A stretch of 33,437 nucleotides of DNA from Candidatus Peribacteria bacterium (GCA_009691405.1 SICN01000011.1:1-33437); one strand, 5' to 3'; counted from the stretch's first letter, positions 1 to 9,154 are shown. The notes: generated by a model from the sequence alone, not told the origin. Numbers and translations: made by a program.

Positions 1-97
1 TGTTTCTTTTCTTGAACGGGAAAAGATATTTTCTGCCCTTCTTTGGAACAGAAAACGAAAAAGGCGCTGCCAGCTGTTTTTTGAGCTGAACGAGCAT
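1..97 (-). CDS. N-terminal part of an unidentified protein running off the left edge (MLVQLKKQLAAPFSFSVPKKGRKYLFPFKKRN...)
   Basis: Open frame to the window edge; preceded by GTGACA (129-134), 17 nt, TACCCT (106-111, minus strand) just upstream of the ATG. Confidence 0.4.
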   Translation of the reverse strand, partial: MLVQLKKQLAAPFSFSVPKKGRKYLFPFKKRN

Positions 98-277
98 CTA
101 CACAAAGGGTAGCACAGCTTTTCTGATTTGTCACTCAGAATGTAACCTTTTCTTCCTATCCGAAGGCTGGCTGTTGTCCAAGAATCCCTCTGACAATCTG
201 CAGATCCCCTGTAATCTTGCCCCAATCGAACGACCTAAGTGCGTCCAGTAACGACAACCAGCAACGAATAAAGCTTC

Positions 278-482
278 TTACTCCTGATCAGGAATAAACC
301 TCAGCGCCAGTCCGTTGATGCAGTACCGGAGACCTGTTGGCTCTGGACCATCGTTGAACACATGTCCGAGATGACCTCCGCACTTGCTTCGGATCTCCGT
401 TCGGGTCATTCCACTCCGACTCGAGATATTTTCGGATGTTATCAGCGAGTTTCACCTGTTCTTCGATGAGGAGGATATGCAT
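278..482 (-). pseudogene. Chimeric remnant: response-regulator N-terminus ([21 protein letters not shown]) joined out of frame to an MsrB C-terminus ([47 protein letters not shown])
   Basis: Manual translation of both minus-strand frames; receiver start motif at 482-~421; MsrB motifs [10 protein letters not shown] and TGLRYCIN in another frame, 424-278. Confidence 0.75.
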
Positions 483-613
483 GAGATGATATTATAGAGC
501 TAAAAGATGAAGGAAACATTAAGATCAAAGATTTCGAGTGATGATTTTCTTTCCGGGGTTTGCTACACTCCTGCGTCTTTCAAAGACATTGTACTTATTT
601 CCCCCACATTTTT

Positions 614-838
614 ATGAAGAATTTCTTCACTGTTTCCGTCTGCGCTTCCGCGCTGATGCTCGCCGCTTGCAGTCAGCAGCCTGTCGATAACGCCATGCCT
701 GTGCCCGACGATGCGATGATGCAGTCAAGCGAGGCCATGATGCAGAGCTCTGCGATGATGGACAGCTCCGAGGACGCTGCGATGATGAAAGTCGAAGTTG
801 ACGCAATGATGAAGTCCAGCGAGGACACCGCTAACTAG
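614..838 (+). CDS. Small Met/Ser-rich lipoprotein
   Basis: MKNFFTVSVCASALMLAAC lipobox, then repeated AMMQSSE/AMMDSSE-like units. Confidence 0.75.
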   Translation: MKNFFTVSVCASALMLAACSQQPVDNAMPVPDDAMMQSSEAMMQSSAMMDSSEDAAMMKVEVDAMMKSSEDTAN

Positions 839-893
839 TCGACGCACATGGAGAAAGGGGCATGCATCATGCATGTCTCTTTTTTTGTGCGAG

Positions 894-1442
894 CTAGACC
901 TTTTTCTTCATCACGTCTCGCATTGCAGCGGATGCGGATTGCAAGCTGTTTTGCAGTGCCTTTTCTTCCTCCTTCTTCAGTCTCGAAAGTATCCATGATG
1001 CCAGATCCGCTCCTTCCTGCTTGGGTCCGAGCCCGATTCTGAATCTCGGGAAATTTTCTCCAAGGATGTCGACAATCGACTTGAGCCCGTTGTGAGTTCC
1101 CGGACCTCCGGACATCCGGAGTCGATGCGTGCCGAGCGGCAGATCGATGTCGTCGCAGCACACGAGGGTTTGCGTTGCAGGATCGAGTTTGTAGAAGTCG
1201 ACAAGTTTCTTGATCGCTTCGCCGGATCGGTTCATGAATGTCGACGGTTTCACGAGCAGGCAGGGCAGACCGTCGATTTCGATTTCGCAAACCGCGCTCA
1301 TGAATCTCGGCTTGTCGCTCCAGTCTCCTGCCTTCAATTCCTGCGCCACGGCATCGAGCGCGAGCCAGCCGATGTTGTGCCGTGTGGACGCGTACTGCGT
1401 ACCGGGGTTGCCGAGACCGATGAGGAGGAATTGTGGTTTCAT
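894..1442 (-). CDS. pth: Peptidyl-tRNA hydrolase
   Basis: FLLIGLGNPGTQYASTRHNIGW, FMNRSGEAI, THNGLKSI motifs. Confidence 0.97.
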   Translation of the reverse strand: MKPQFLLIGLGNPGTQYASTRHNIGWLALDAVAQELKAGDWSDKPRFMSAVCEIEIDGLPCLLVKPSTFMNRSGEAIKKLVDFYKLDPATQTLVCCDDIDLPLGTHRLRMSGGPGTHNGLKSIVDILGENFPRFRIGLGPKQEGADLASWILSRLKKEEEKALQNSLQSASAAMRDVMKKKV

Positions 1443-1478
1443 TGATCTTGATTATAGCGTTTGGATAGATTGAACTTG

Positions 1479-1560
1479 AGAAAATTCCAAAAAACTAAAT
1501 ACCAAATTCCAAGATGCATTATTTCTTTTTGGATTTTGGAATTTGAAATTTGAAATTTTG
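1479..1560. repeat. AT-rich imperfect inverted repeat, copy 1
   Basis: AAATTCCAAAAAACTAAATACCAAATTCCAA ... TTGGATTTTGGAATTTGAAATTTGAAATTTTG; close similarity to 2167-2246. Confidence 0.8.
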
Positions 1561-2139
1561 TTCCTGTGCGCTCTTCTTCTGGAGCGATCCTGCGACAAAC
1601 TCTGCGAGAATTTCTTGCACCGTGCTCGCATCCTTCAGATTCTTCGTGTGCAGATACTTCTCCATATTTTGGAGAATGACCGATTCAACCATACGGGGGC
1701 TCTTCACGTAGTTCATCCCCATCGTCGTGCCTGTGGATATTTTCTCGATGTCCATGTGACCGTATCCCAGAAGTGTTCCGACGACGCCGTTGATCTCGTA
1801 ACTCACGCCTTGCAAATCACTGAAGAGTACGCGCGAGGAAGTCCGGTGGAACCATCCATGCCATTCGAGGTCGATGATGCCTTTGTCCGTGATGAGCCAT
1901 GCGTCGAGGTAGTAGTCCATAAAGTTTCTGATCCACCAGATGAGCACGAACAGTGCGGCTAGCGCAATGCCGTAGAACAATATTTTACTCGGAGAAAACG
2001 CGAGAATACTCCAGATCGCAATGAAGACGATCGATGGCAAAAACAGATTCCTAAGCCCCATGAGCCAGTGCTTGTGCACCACGAGTTGTATCTCTTCCTC
2101 ATCGTCGAGGTGTCGCGAGAAGAAAAAAGACTCAAGCAT
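1519..2139 (-). CDS. PH-domain (bPH2/YdbS-like) membrane protein
   Basis: Two N-terminal TM segments, then YLDAWLITDKGIIDLEWHGWFHRTSSRVLFSDLQGVSYE. Confidence 0.8.
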   Translation of the reverse strand: MLESFFFSRHLDDEEEIQLVVHKHWLMGLRNLFLPSIVFIAIWSILAFSPSKILFYGIALAALFVLIWWIRNFMDYYLDAWLITDKGIIDLEWHGWFHRTSSRVLFSDLQGVSYEINGVVGTLLGYGHMDIEKISTGTTMGMNYVKSPRMVESVILQNMEKYLHTKNLKDASTVQEILAEFVAGSLQKKSAQEQNFKFQIPKSKKK

Positions 2140-2166
2140 ACGTGACAGTGTACAGGAAGGACTTGA

Positions 2167-2246
2167 GGAAATTCCAAAAAAGAAAACCCAAATTCCAATT
2201 CACTGTTTTTTTATTGGATTTTGGTTTTGTGAAATTTGGAATTTTG
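2167..2246. repeat. AT-rich imperfect inverted repeat, copy 2
   Basis: AAATTCCAAAAAAGAAAACCCAAATTCCAA ... TTGGATTTTGGTTTTGTGAAATTTGGAATTTTG, same orientation as copy 1. Confidence 0.8.
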
Positions 2247-2275
2247 CCCGTTTTCCCATATACTGCTTTCTACGC

Positions 2276-2899
2276 ATGGTCACCCCTGTCAAACGATCTC
2301 TCTGGTTTCACCTCTTCGATGTCACGCTTAATATCGTGATCATTGTTGCAATCGTTGCGATCATCAGGACGTTTATCGTGTCTCCGTTTCAGATCGAAGG
2401 AAGCTCGATGGTCGAAACTCTCGAGCACAAGGAGTACATCGTCATCAACAAGTTTCGTTATCTCTTCACGACACCCGGTCGCGGCGACATCGTGGTGTTT
2501 CGACCGCCGTCCGATATGTCGAAGTATTACGTGAAGCGCATTATCGGGCTGCCGGGAGAGACGATCGTGATCCGCGACGGTTTCGTCTTTCTTCGGGATG
2601 CCAATAAAGGAGATATCAAACTCGAAGAATCCTACTTGGGTTCGATGAGCAACGGAAAGACGTATCGGTATCCCGTCAACAGCGGTGATACCAGTGCGGA
2701 GGTTTTCACCGTGGCTGAGGGTCAGTATTTCCTGCTCGGGGACAACAGACAGGGAAGTCTCGATTCGAGGAGTTTCGCGCACCTCGGAACGAGTGAAGCC
2801 GCATTCGTTCCGGAGCCGAACATTAAGGGCAGCGTTTGGTTCGTCGCGCTTCCGATCACGAAGATTCATGCTTTCGAGCCGCCGAACTATCATCTATGA
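2276..2899 (+). CDS. lepB: Signal peptidase I
   Basis: N-terminal TM, EGSSMVETL (catalytic Ser), YYVKRIIGLPGE (catalytic Lys), GDNRQGSLDSR box. Confidence 0.94.
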   Translation: MVTPVKRSLWFHLFDVTLNIVIIVAIVAIIRTFIVSPFQIEGSSMVETLEHKEYIVINKFRYLFTTPGRGDIVVFRPPSDMSKYYVKRIIGLPGETIVIRDGFVFLRDANKGDIKLEESYLGSMSNGKTYRYPVNSGDTSAEVFTVAEGQYFLLGDNRQGSLDSRSFAHLGTSEAAFVPEPNIKGSVWFVALPITKIHAFEPPNYHL

Positions 2900-2969
2900 C
2901 CTTGCGAAAAACTCCGTCTTCACGTACTATGGTTTCAGCCGACCGCTTTTTTTGCGTAGGCATTGATCT

Positions 2970-3152
2970 ATGAACGCCTTTCTCCAGTACATTCAGGGAA
3001 GCCTCGAGGAACTCCGCCTCGTTCGCTGGCCGACACAGCAGCAAGCGACAAAGCTTACGATCATCGTGATTATTTTCCTTGCGGTGACATCCGCATTCTT
3101 CGGCATCGTCGATGCAATTCTTACGGAGCTGATCAGTCTCACTCTTCGTTAA
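2970..3152 (+). CDS. secE: Preprotein translocase subunit SecE
   Basis: 60 aa, single TM, EELRLVRWPTQQQATKLT motif, directly upstream of nusG. Confidence 0.92.
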   Translation: MNAFLQYIQGSLEELRLVRWPTQQQATKLTIIVIIFLAVTSAFFGIVDAILTELISLTLR

Positions 3153-3170
3153 CACTCATTCCCCTTTCTC

Positions 3171-3716
3171 ATGGTCAAACAAGATCCATCAGCAGGACGA
3201 AATTGGTACGTCATTCACACGTATTCAGGGTACGAAGACAGCGTGAAGAAGTCCATCGAGCAGCGCGCAGAGACGTTCGGAATGAAGGATTATCTTTTCA
3301 GTGTCGTTGTTCCTAAGGAGAAGCAAATTGTCTTCAAGAAAGGAGAGCCGATCGAAGAGGAGCGCAAGCTTTTTCCTGGTTACGTGCTCATCGACATGGT
3401 CGTAACTGATGACAGTTGGTACATGGTTCGAAACACTCCGAACGTCACGGGTTTCGTCGGCTCCGGCAATATTCCGGTTCCGGTTACCCCAGAAGAGTTC
3501 GGTGTCGTCGAGCGTCGCATGGGAGAGGAGACGGCGAAGTTCAAGAGCGATTTCCAGGTTGGCGATCTCGTCATCATCATCGACGGACCGTTTAAGAACT
3601 ACGAAGGAACGGTGGATGCCGTGGATATCGACAAGGGCAAACTCACGGTGCTCGTGCTCATTTTCGACCGCGATACTCCGGTCGAACTGGACTTCACTCA
3701 AGTACGTAAAAAATAG
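3171..3716 (+). CDS. nusG: Transcription termination/antitermination protein NusG
   Basis: NWYVIHTYSGYEDSVKKSI, FPGYVLIDM, NTPNVTGFVG, KOW (GDLVIIIDGPFKNYEGTV). Confidence 0.97.
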   Translation: MVKQDPSAGRNWYVIHTYSGYEDSVKKSIEQRAETFGMKDYLFSVVVPKEKQIVFKKGEPIEEERKLFPGYVLIDMVVTDDSWYMVRNTPNVTGFVGSGNIPVPVTPEEFGVVERRMGEETAKFKSDFQVGDLVIIIDGPFKNYEGTVDAVDIDKGKLTVLVLIFDRDTPVELDFTQVRKK

Positions 3717-3760
3717 CGCTTCACTGTTACGCGCGCCCAGACCCCGAGAGCAGTCGAGGG

Positions 3761-3796
3761 GTCGAGTTCGCCTTCACACAGGTCAGAAAGAAATAA
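3761..3796 (+). pseudogene. Fossil of a second NusG 3' end (VEFAFTQVRKK*)
   Basis: GTCGAGTTCGCCTTCACACAGGTCAGAAAGAAATAA aligns to the nusG end 3681-3716 (VELDFTQVRKK*), differing mostly at synonymous positions; different frame from nusG. Confidence 0.5.
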
Positions 3797-3847
3797 TCCT
3801 TTGGAATGTTTGTATTCTTTTTGACATTGTTCATTCAACAAACAAGA

Positions 3848-4492
3848 ATGAACGTGTCTTTTCCCCAATCGCTCATGCGCGTCTCTCGTCTGTTTCTGAC
3901 CTTGTTTTTTGCTGCAATTTTTCTTCCCTCGTCCGCTGCCGCTCTCGAGGGCATCGGTCCGAGGGTGACGGTGACGGGGACGGTGCAGGAGGTGCGACAA
4001 ACTCAGAAACAGAAGTTTGATCAGATCGGAGGGGTACTCATCATCAAGGCGACCAATGGTCAGATCGTCACGGTTGTCCTCCATGACACTGCAAAAATTA
4101 TTTCCGAAGGGAAATTGAGCAGAAAGACTCTCATCACCGCCAACATCCAGCCGAATATGCTCGTTCGCGTCACGGGCTGGAGAGTCGACAGCAAAACCCT
4201 CACCGCTTCACTCGTGATCATCCAGAATATCGAGCTCAATCCGGCTCTCAGTCTCGGCGGAGTTCTCCAGGAGATCAACGGCAATAAGATTTCGGTTCTC
4301 ACGGATGACGGCAAGACCAGAGTGCTCACCCTCACCAATGAAACTGTTGTGAATATCAGTTACGAACTTACAGGTGTCTCTGCTCTTTCCTTACTCCAGA
4401 AGCAAGTTCTCCTCACGCTCAACCCAAATGATCAGTCGTTGGTTCGCATTCTTCGCGTCACCGGGAACAAAGGCATCATCCAAAGGAAGTGA
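3848..4492 (+). CDS. Secreted protein, DUF5666-like OB-fold repeats
   Basis: Signal peptide; repeated VTVTGTVQEV.../LGGVLQEINGNKISVLTDDGKTRVLTL pattern. Confidence 0.6.
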   Translation: MNVSFPQSLMRVSRLFLTLFFAAIFLPSSAAALEGIGPRVTVTGTVQEVRQTQKQKFDQIGGVLIIKATNGQIVTVVLHDTAKIISEGKLSRKTLITANIQPNMLVRVTGWRVDSKTLTASLVIIQNIELNPALSLGGVLQEINGNKISVLTDDGKTRVLTLTNETVVNISYELTGVSALSLLQKQVLLTLNPNDQSLVRILRVTGNKGIIQRK

Positions 4493-4494
4493 CG

Positions 4495-5844
4495 CTAGCT
4501 GACTACCGGTCTTCGCTTTCGTCTGAGGACCAGCGCGAGAGAGCTTCCGAGGAAGATCGTCTGTGACACTTGTGCGATGACGTAGGCGATTGCGAGCGCA
4601 AATACGCCGTATTCACCGATCAATGCTGTGCCGGTCGCAACAGCGAGCGTGCAGCTCACCACACTCGAGATTGCCGGCCACTGGGTGTTCTTCATTGCGT
4701 AGAACGATCGCAGGATGATGTGGTTCGTGCTCTCAAATGGAATGGCGATGCAGTAGATCAGAAGCGAAGCCGTGAAGAGTGGAATGACGGAGTCTCCGAT
4801 GCGCAGAAGCATTGCGGCAACACCCGTCAAAAGCGAAAGCACGACGGCACCGGGAATCGCGATGGCGAGGTTGAAGAGGATCCCCTGCCTGATGACGCCA
4901 CTCATCTTTTCGTACTCACCTCTTGCTGCCGATTGGCTGAGAAGTGAGAACGATGACTGTGCGATCGCAATACCGACGATTCCCGGGACGAGCGATTCGA
5001 AATTGCTCGCAAACTGATTGAGCGCGACCATGCCGGGCTCCAGTCCCGATGCGAGTCTATCGAGAAGCAGCAGCTGCAATTGCAGTGCGCCGAGTGCTGC
5101 CATTCGGGGAATGATGAGAAGACCCATGTGTTTGAGCTCAGGATGCAGAATATTTTCCGACAATCGGGAGAAACGGAATCCGGCTTTTCGTGCGCCCACC
5201 GATCGAACGATCAGGTAGAGAATTGTGCCTGCGATCGTCCCGATCATCGGTCCGATCGGACCCAGGATGGGGCTTAAGAGGTATGTTCCTGCGATCGTGC
5301 CAAGTGCCCAAACAATCGGAGTGATGCCGTAGACCCAGTAGCGTTGCACGGTGATTAGGTACTGCCCCAATGTGTTTCCGAAGACAAAGAGGAAGTTTGT
5401 GAGCAGTGCCATCCTGCCGAAGCGGATATAGAGCTCGAGACTTGGTCCTTCAAATTTCACCATGTGGGGGGCAAGGAGAGGAAAGAAGATCGCCATGACG
5501 AGTGCGATCAGACCGAAGACCGTACCGAAGACAAGCATGGTGCTTGCGGTGATCTTGTTCATTTCCTCTCTTCTCTCATGTGCGAGATGCGATGCAAGGA
5601 ATGGAACAAGTACGACGCTTAGGCATGACATGACGAAAATCTGAAACAGCAGGTCGCTCGGACGGAATGCGGCGATATAGACGGACGCGACACCGATCGG
5701 ATCACTGTCGAGCGGGTACATGATCGAGAATGCTTGGTCTCTGAGAAAACCACAGCCGGAAGAGAGAAGCTGCAGACCTGCAAGCACAGCGGCACCGCCT
5801 GCGATGCGCTTTTGGCTGAGGAGGGATGCAACTAACTTTTTCAT
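4495..5844 (-). CDS. murJ: MurJ/MviN-like lipid II flippase
   Basis: Polytopic MATE-like protein: GFLRDQAFSIMYPLDSDPIGVASVYIAAFRPSDLLFQIFV, then about 13 TM segments. Confidence 0.85.
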   Translation of the reverse strand: MKKLVASLLSQKRIAGGAAVLAGLQLLSSGCGFLRDQAFSIMYPLDSDPIGVASVYIAAFRPSDLLFQIFVMSCLSVVLVPFLASHLAHERREEMNKITASTMLVFGTVFGLIALVMAIFFPLLAPHMVKFEGPSLELYIRFGRMALLTNFLFVFGNTLGQYLITVQRYWVYGITPIVWALGTIAGTYLLSPILGPIGPMIGTIAGTILYLIVRSVGARKAGFRFSRLSENILHPELKHMGLLIIPRMAALGALQLQLLLLDRLASGLEPGMVALNQFASNFESLVPGIVGIAIAQSSFSLLSQSAARGEYEKMSGVIRQGILFNLAIAIPGAVVLSLLTGVAAMLLRIGDSVIPLFTASLLIYCIAIPFESTNHIILRSFYAMKNTQWPAISSVVSCTLAVATGTALIGEYGVFALAIAYVIAQVSQTIFLGSSLALVLRRKRRPVVS

Positions 5845-5868
5845 TCTTCGAGCATAGCAGGTGCGCAA

Positions 5869-5904
5869 TTGAGAATGTAGAACGGAGAATGTAGTATTTC
5901 GCCA
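5869..5904 (+). promoter_or_regulatory. purL promoter, predicted leaderless
   Basis: TTGAGA (5869-5874), 17 nt, TAGTAT (5892-5897), 6 nt, ATG (5904). Confidence 0.7.
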
Positions 5905-8372
5905 TGCCTCAAGTCACTCTTGCCTTCTCCGCGATGACCGACGACAAGGTGAAGTCGTGTCTGAAGAAGCATCTGATCGGACTCACCGTGGAAGAAGCGA
6001 GGAAGGTCGAGACAATGCTCGGCCGAGCACCGACACTCACCGAAGCGACGATCTGGGGAATACAAGGGAGTGAGCATTGCAGTTACAAATCCAGCAGACG
6101 ATTCCTCAAAAATTTTCCGACGACCGGTAAGCATGTGATTCTCGGACCGAAAGAAGACAGTGGCATCGTCGCGATCACGGACGGTCCTGTCGGGAAGCGC
6201 TGGGGGCTGGTCGTGAGTCACGAGTCTCACAATCACCCGTCGCAAATTGTTCCGTACGAGGGAGCTGCCACTGGAGTCGGTGGCTGTGTTCGCGATGTGC
6301 TCTGTATGGGAGCGAGGGTCATCGGTTCGCTTGATTCGCTTCGACTCGGCGATTTGAAAACGGATGAGAGTCGTGCAATCGCAACCGAGGTGATCCGAGG
6401 GGTTGCTGGGTACGGCAATGCGCTTGGCATTCCGAATCTTGGAGGAGATACCGTGTTCGATGCTGCATACAACAGAAATTGCCTCGTGAATGTCGTCTCG
6501 GTCGGGATCCTCCGCGAGGACGAAATCATCCACAGTTATGTTCCGAAGGAAGCGGGAAAAGTCGGATACGACATCATAATTGTCGGGAAGCCTACGGACC
6601 GAAGCGGCTTCGGTGGTGCGTCATTTGCGAGCATCGCCATGGAGGAAAAAGACAAAGAGAAGAATGCAGGTGCGGTGCAGGAGCCGAATCCGTTCCTCGA
6701 GCGTCATCTTCTCGCATCGACGTACGCACTCTTCGATTGGCTCGCCCGCGAGGGGAAGCTTTCGAAAGTGAGTTTCAAAGATCTTGGGGCAGGCGGCAAC
6801 GTGTGCGCATCGGTCGAACAGGTGGCACCACTTGGTATGGGCGCAACGGTCGATCTTGAAAAAATTCACGTGGCACTGAAGGGTTTGCCTCCGGAAGTGA
6901 TTGCGTGTGCGGAAACTCAGGAGCGCTTCTGCTGGATCTGTCATCCGGGTCTTACCGACCACATTCTCCGTCATTACAATGAGACGTGGGATTTGCCGAG
7001 CGTTGCGACAGGTGCTGGTGCATCGGTTGTCGGTACGGTGAATGAGTCGGGAATCTACACGCTTCTGCACCAAGGCGAGTCTGTTTGCTCTGCACGCTCG
7101 GAAGACATCACGTCCGGACTTCAGTACATTCGTCCCACGAAAAATCCTGAGTTGAAGTTCGAAGAACCATCGATCACGTGTGTCAAAGACATCGTAATGA
7201 TTGCTAGCCAGAGTTTTCGTCTTGGAGACATCTTCACTGCGCTGATTGCTCATCCGTCACATGCCAGCAAGTCGCGCGTTTTCCGTCACTACGACAAGAA
7301 TATTCTCGGCAATACCATCCTCGAAGCCGGCGAGGCGGATGCGAGTGTGATCATGCCTCTCTCGGACGTGCAGAGTTACGAGATCGACGGTGTGCATCCC
7401 GATTGGGTTTCGGCTCTTCCTCCTTCCGATCGGTTTGTGGGCGTTGCGCTTGCATCCGGTGGCAACGGTCGTTATGGCAGGATCTCTCCGTACCTGCAGG
7501 GAATCAATGCGGTTGCAGAGAACGTGAGAAATGTTGCAGCGGTTGGTGCTATGCCTCGTGCAATCACCGATTGTTTGAACTACGGAAACCCCGAGATTCC
7601 GGAGCAACTTTTTGCACTCGAGCAGGGCGTGTCAGGAATTTCGGATGCTTCGCGAGGTCTTGCGATCGAAGACGATGCCATTCCTGTCATCAGCGGCAAT
7701 GTGAGTCTCTACAATGCGACGCAGGAGGGCCCCATCGATCCGACTGCCGTTGTGTGTATCGTTGGCGTGATGCCAGACGCGAATAAGGCGAGGTCGATGC
7801 AGCTGCAGTCATCCGATTCATTGCTGTTTTTGCTTGGCGACAGAAAAGATGAGTGTGGCGGGAGTGCTTACTATCAGATTCTCGAAGAGATCACCGGATC
7901 GAAGCACAATGCACTTCTCGGGAAAAATGTTCCTTCTCCGGACTTTGCAGAGACGAAGAAACACATCGCTTTTTTACATCGGGCAATCGGCAGCGGTCTG
8001 CTCCGATCTTGCCACGACATCAGCGATGGAGGACTTGCGCTTGCGCTTTTTGAAATGACTCGATCTTCACGGCGCCTCAGGGGTTCCGTTGGCATGATCG
8101 CAGACCTTTCGGAACTTTCTTCCGATCTTCGAAACGACACTGTGCTTTTCTCGGAAACCGGTGGATTCGTTCTCGAAATCTCGGAGGGAAATCTCGAGCA
8201 ACTGCAATCTCTGGCTCGGGAAATCGGTACTTCTCTCCTGCCGATCGGGAGAACGCTCGAGCTCGAAACGTTTACCGTGCAGAGAAACGGTTCCACTCTT
8301 GTGTCGAAGCCTCTCTCGGAATTGAATCGTTTGTATGAGCAAGCTCTGCCGCGTCTATTGGGTTCTGAATAG
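5904..8372 (+). CDS. purL: Phosphoribosylformylglycinamidine synthase, PurL subunit
   Basis: GSEHCSYKSSR, VVSHESHNHPSQIVPYEGAATGVGG, DLGAGGN, CHDISDGGLALAL motifs. Confidence 0.96.
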   Translation: MPQVTLAFSAMTDDKVKSCLKKHLIGLTVEEARKVETMLGRAPTLTEATIWGIQGSEHCSYKSSRRFLKNFPTTGKHVILGPKEDSGIVAITDGPVGKRWGLVVSHESHNHPSQIVPYEGAATGVGGCVRDVLCMGARVIGSLDSLRLGDLKTDESRAIATEVIRGVAGYGNALGIPNLGGDTVFDAAYNRNCLVNVVSVGILREDEIIHSYVPKEAGKVGYDIIIVGKPTDRSGFGGASFASIAMEEKDKEKNAGAVQEPNPFLERHLLASTYALFDWLAREGKLSKVSFKDLGAGGNVCASVEQVAPLGMGATVDLEKIHVALKGLPPEVIACAETQERFCWICHPGLTDHILRHYNETWDLPSVATGAGASVVGTVNESGIYTLLHQGESVCSARSEDITSGLQYIRPTKNPELKFEEPSITCVKDIVMIASQSFRLGDIFTALIAHPSHASKSRVFRHYDKNILGNTILEAGEADASVIMPLSDVQSYEIDGVHPDWVSALPPSDRFVGVALASGGNGRYGRISPYLQGINAVAENVRNVAAVGAMPRAITDCLNYGNPEIPEQLFALEQGVSGISDASRGLAIEDDAIPVISGNVSLYNATQEGPIDPTAVVCIVGVMPDANKARSMQLQSSDSLLFLLGDRKDECGGSAYYQILEEITGSKHNALLGKNVPSPDFAETKKHIAFLHRAIGSGLLRSCHDISDGGLALALFEMTRSSRRLRGSVGMIADLSELSSDLRNDTVLFSETGGFVLEISEGNLEQLQSLAREIGTSLLPIGRTLELETFTVQRNGSTLVSKPLSELNRLYEQALPRLLGSE

Positions 8373-8435
8373 ATGGGGTGGCAAGCCAAAATGCTTGTTC
8401 CCGCTCTCAAAGTTTGATTCAATGCGTTCATCAGC

Positions 8436-9146
8436 ATGCATCTTCGAGGTTCTCTCTTTACTGCCCTTCTGCTTACTGGGCTTTTTGTACCTTTCTCTTC
8501 GCATGCCGTTCCGCAAGCGAGCATTACCGTGGAGCAGGTATCGGGCAAGAGTCTTGGATCGTGGGTGCTGCTCTCCGGCAATGGGACGACACATTCCAGC
8601 ACGGATCCCGGGGTCAATAATTCGAGTTATTCCTTCGGTCTTACGGATTTCGGTCCTGTGACGATCACTGCATTGCCTCCGAACGGAATGTCAGCGAAAA
8701 TCAGCATTTTTCGAGGAGGAGAGCTCGTCAAGACTCTCGTTCTTCCCCAGTACTCCTTCACACTCTATCCGAATGACACGTACCGCTTTCTCGTCCAATA
8801 TTCCTTAAGTCGGCTCGGAACAGTCGGTCTCACCAGTGATCCTTCGGGAGTTCGTTTTCGCATGAAAGGAAGAGGGACCAGAACCTATAGCGGAGTGACG
8901 CCATTCACCGTGAAGAATGTTCCATCCGGATCGTACTCTGTTCTCATGAGTGCTCCGGAAGGCTGTTTTCAACCTCGTCCTCATACGGCGGTCATCACCC
9001 CCGATACTCGCATTGCCGTTCATGTCACCATCAATTGCACGAAGAATCAGAGCGGATCGACGGTGCAGAGAATTCGACCTACGAAGAGATCACTCGTCGA
9101 TTACGCCGAGCAGAGGGAGTTCAACAGTCGGGGAACCAGGAAGTGA
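8436..9146 (+). CDS. Secreted protein with PEGA-like domain
   Basis: Signal peptide; GTVGLTSDPSGVRFRMKGRGTRTYSGVTPFTVKNVPSGSYSVLMSAPEGC. Confidence 0.6.
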   Translation: MHLRGSLFTALLLTGLFVPFSSHAVPQASITVEQVSGKSLGSWVLLSGNGTTHSSTDPGVNNSSYSFGLTDFGPVTITALPPNGMSAKISIFRGGELVKTLVLPQYSFTLYPNDTYRFLVQYSLSRLGTVGLTSDPSGVRFRMKGRGTRTYSGVTPFTVKNVPSGSYSVLMSAPEGCFQPRPHTAVITPDTRIAVHVTINCTKNQSGSTVQRIRPTKRSLVDYAEQREFNSRGTRK

Positions 9147-9154
9147 TCGATCGT

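Noticed and set aside
420-425. XhoI site CTCGAG at the RR/MsrB junction as evidence of cloning
   Set aside because: A single 6-bp site is expected by chance and is part of coding sequence on one side
835-1290. 151-aa minus-strand ORF and overlapping plus-strand ORFs over pth
   Set aside because: Shadow frames of pth
3731-3770. GACCCC...GGGGTC as a nusG terminator
   Set aside because: Only a 6-bp stem with a 12-nt loop and no T-tract; the NusG C-terminal echo explains the downstream sequence better
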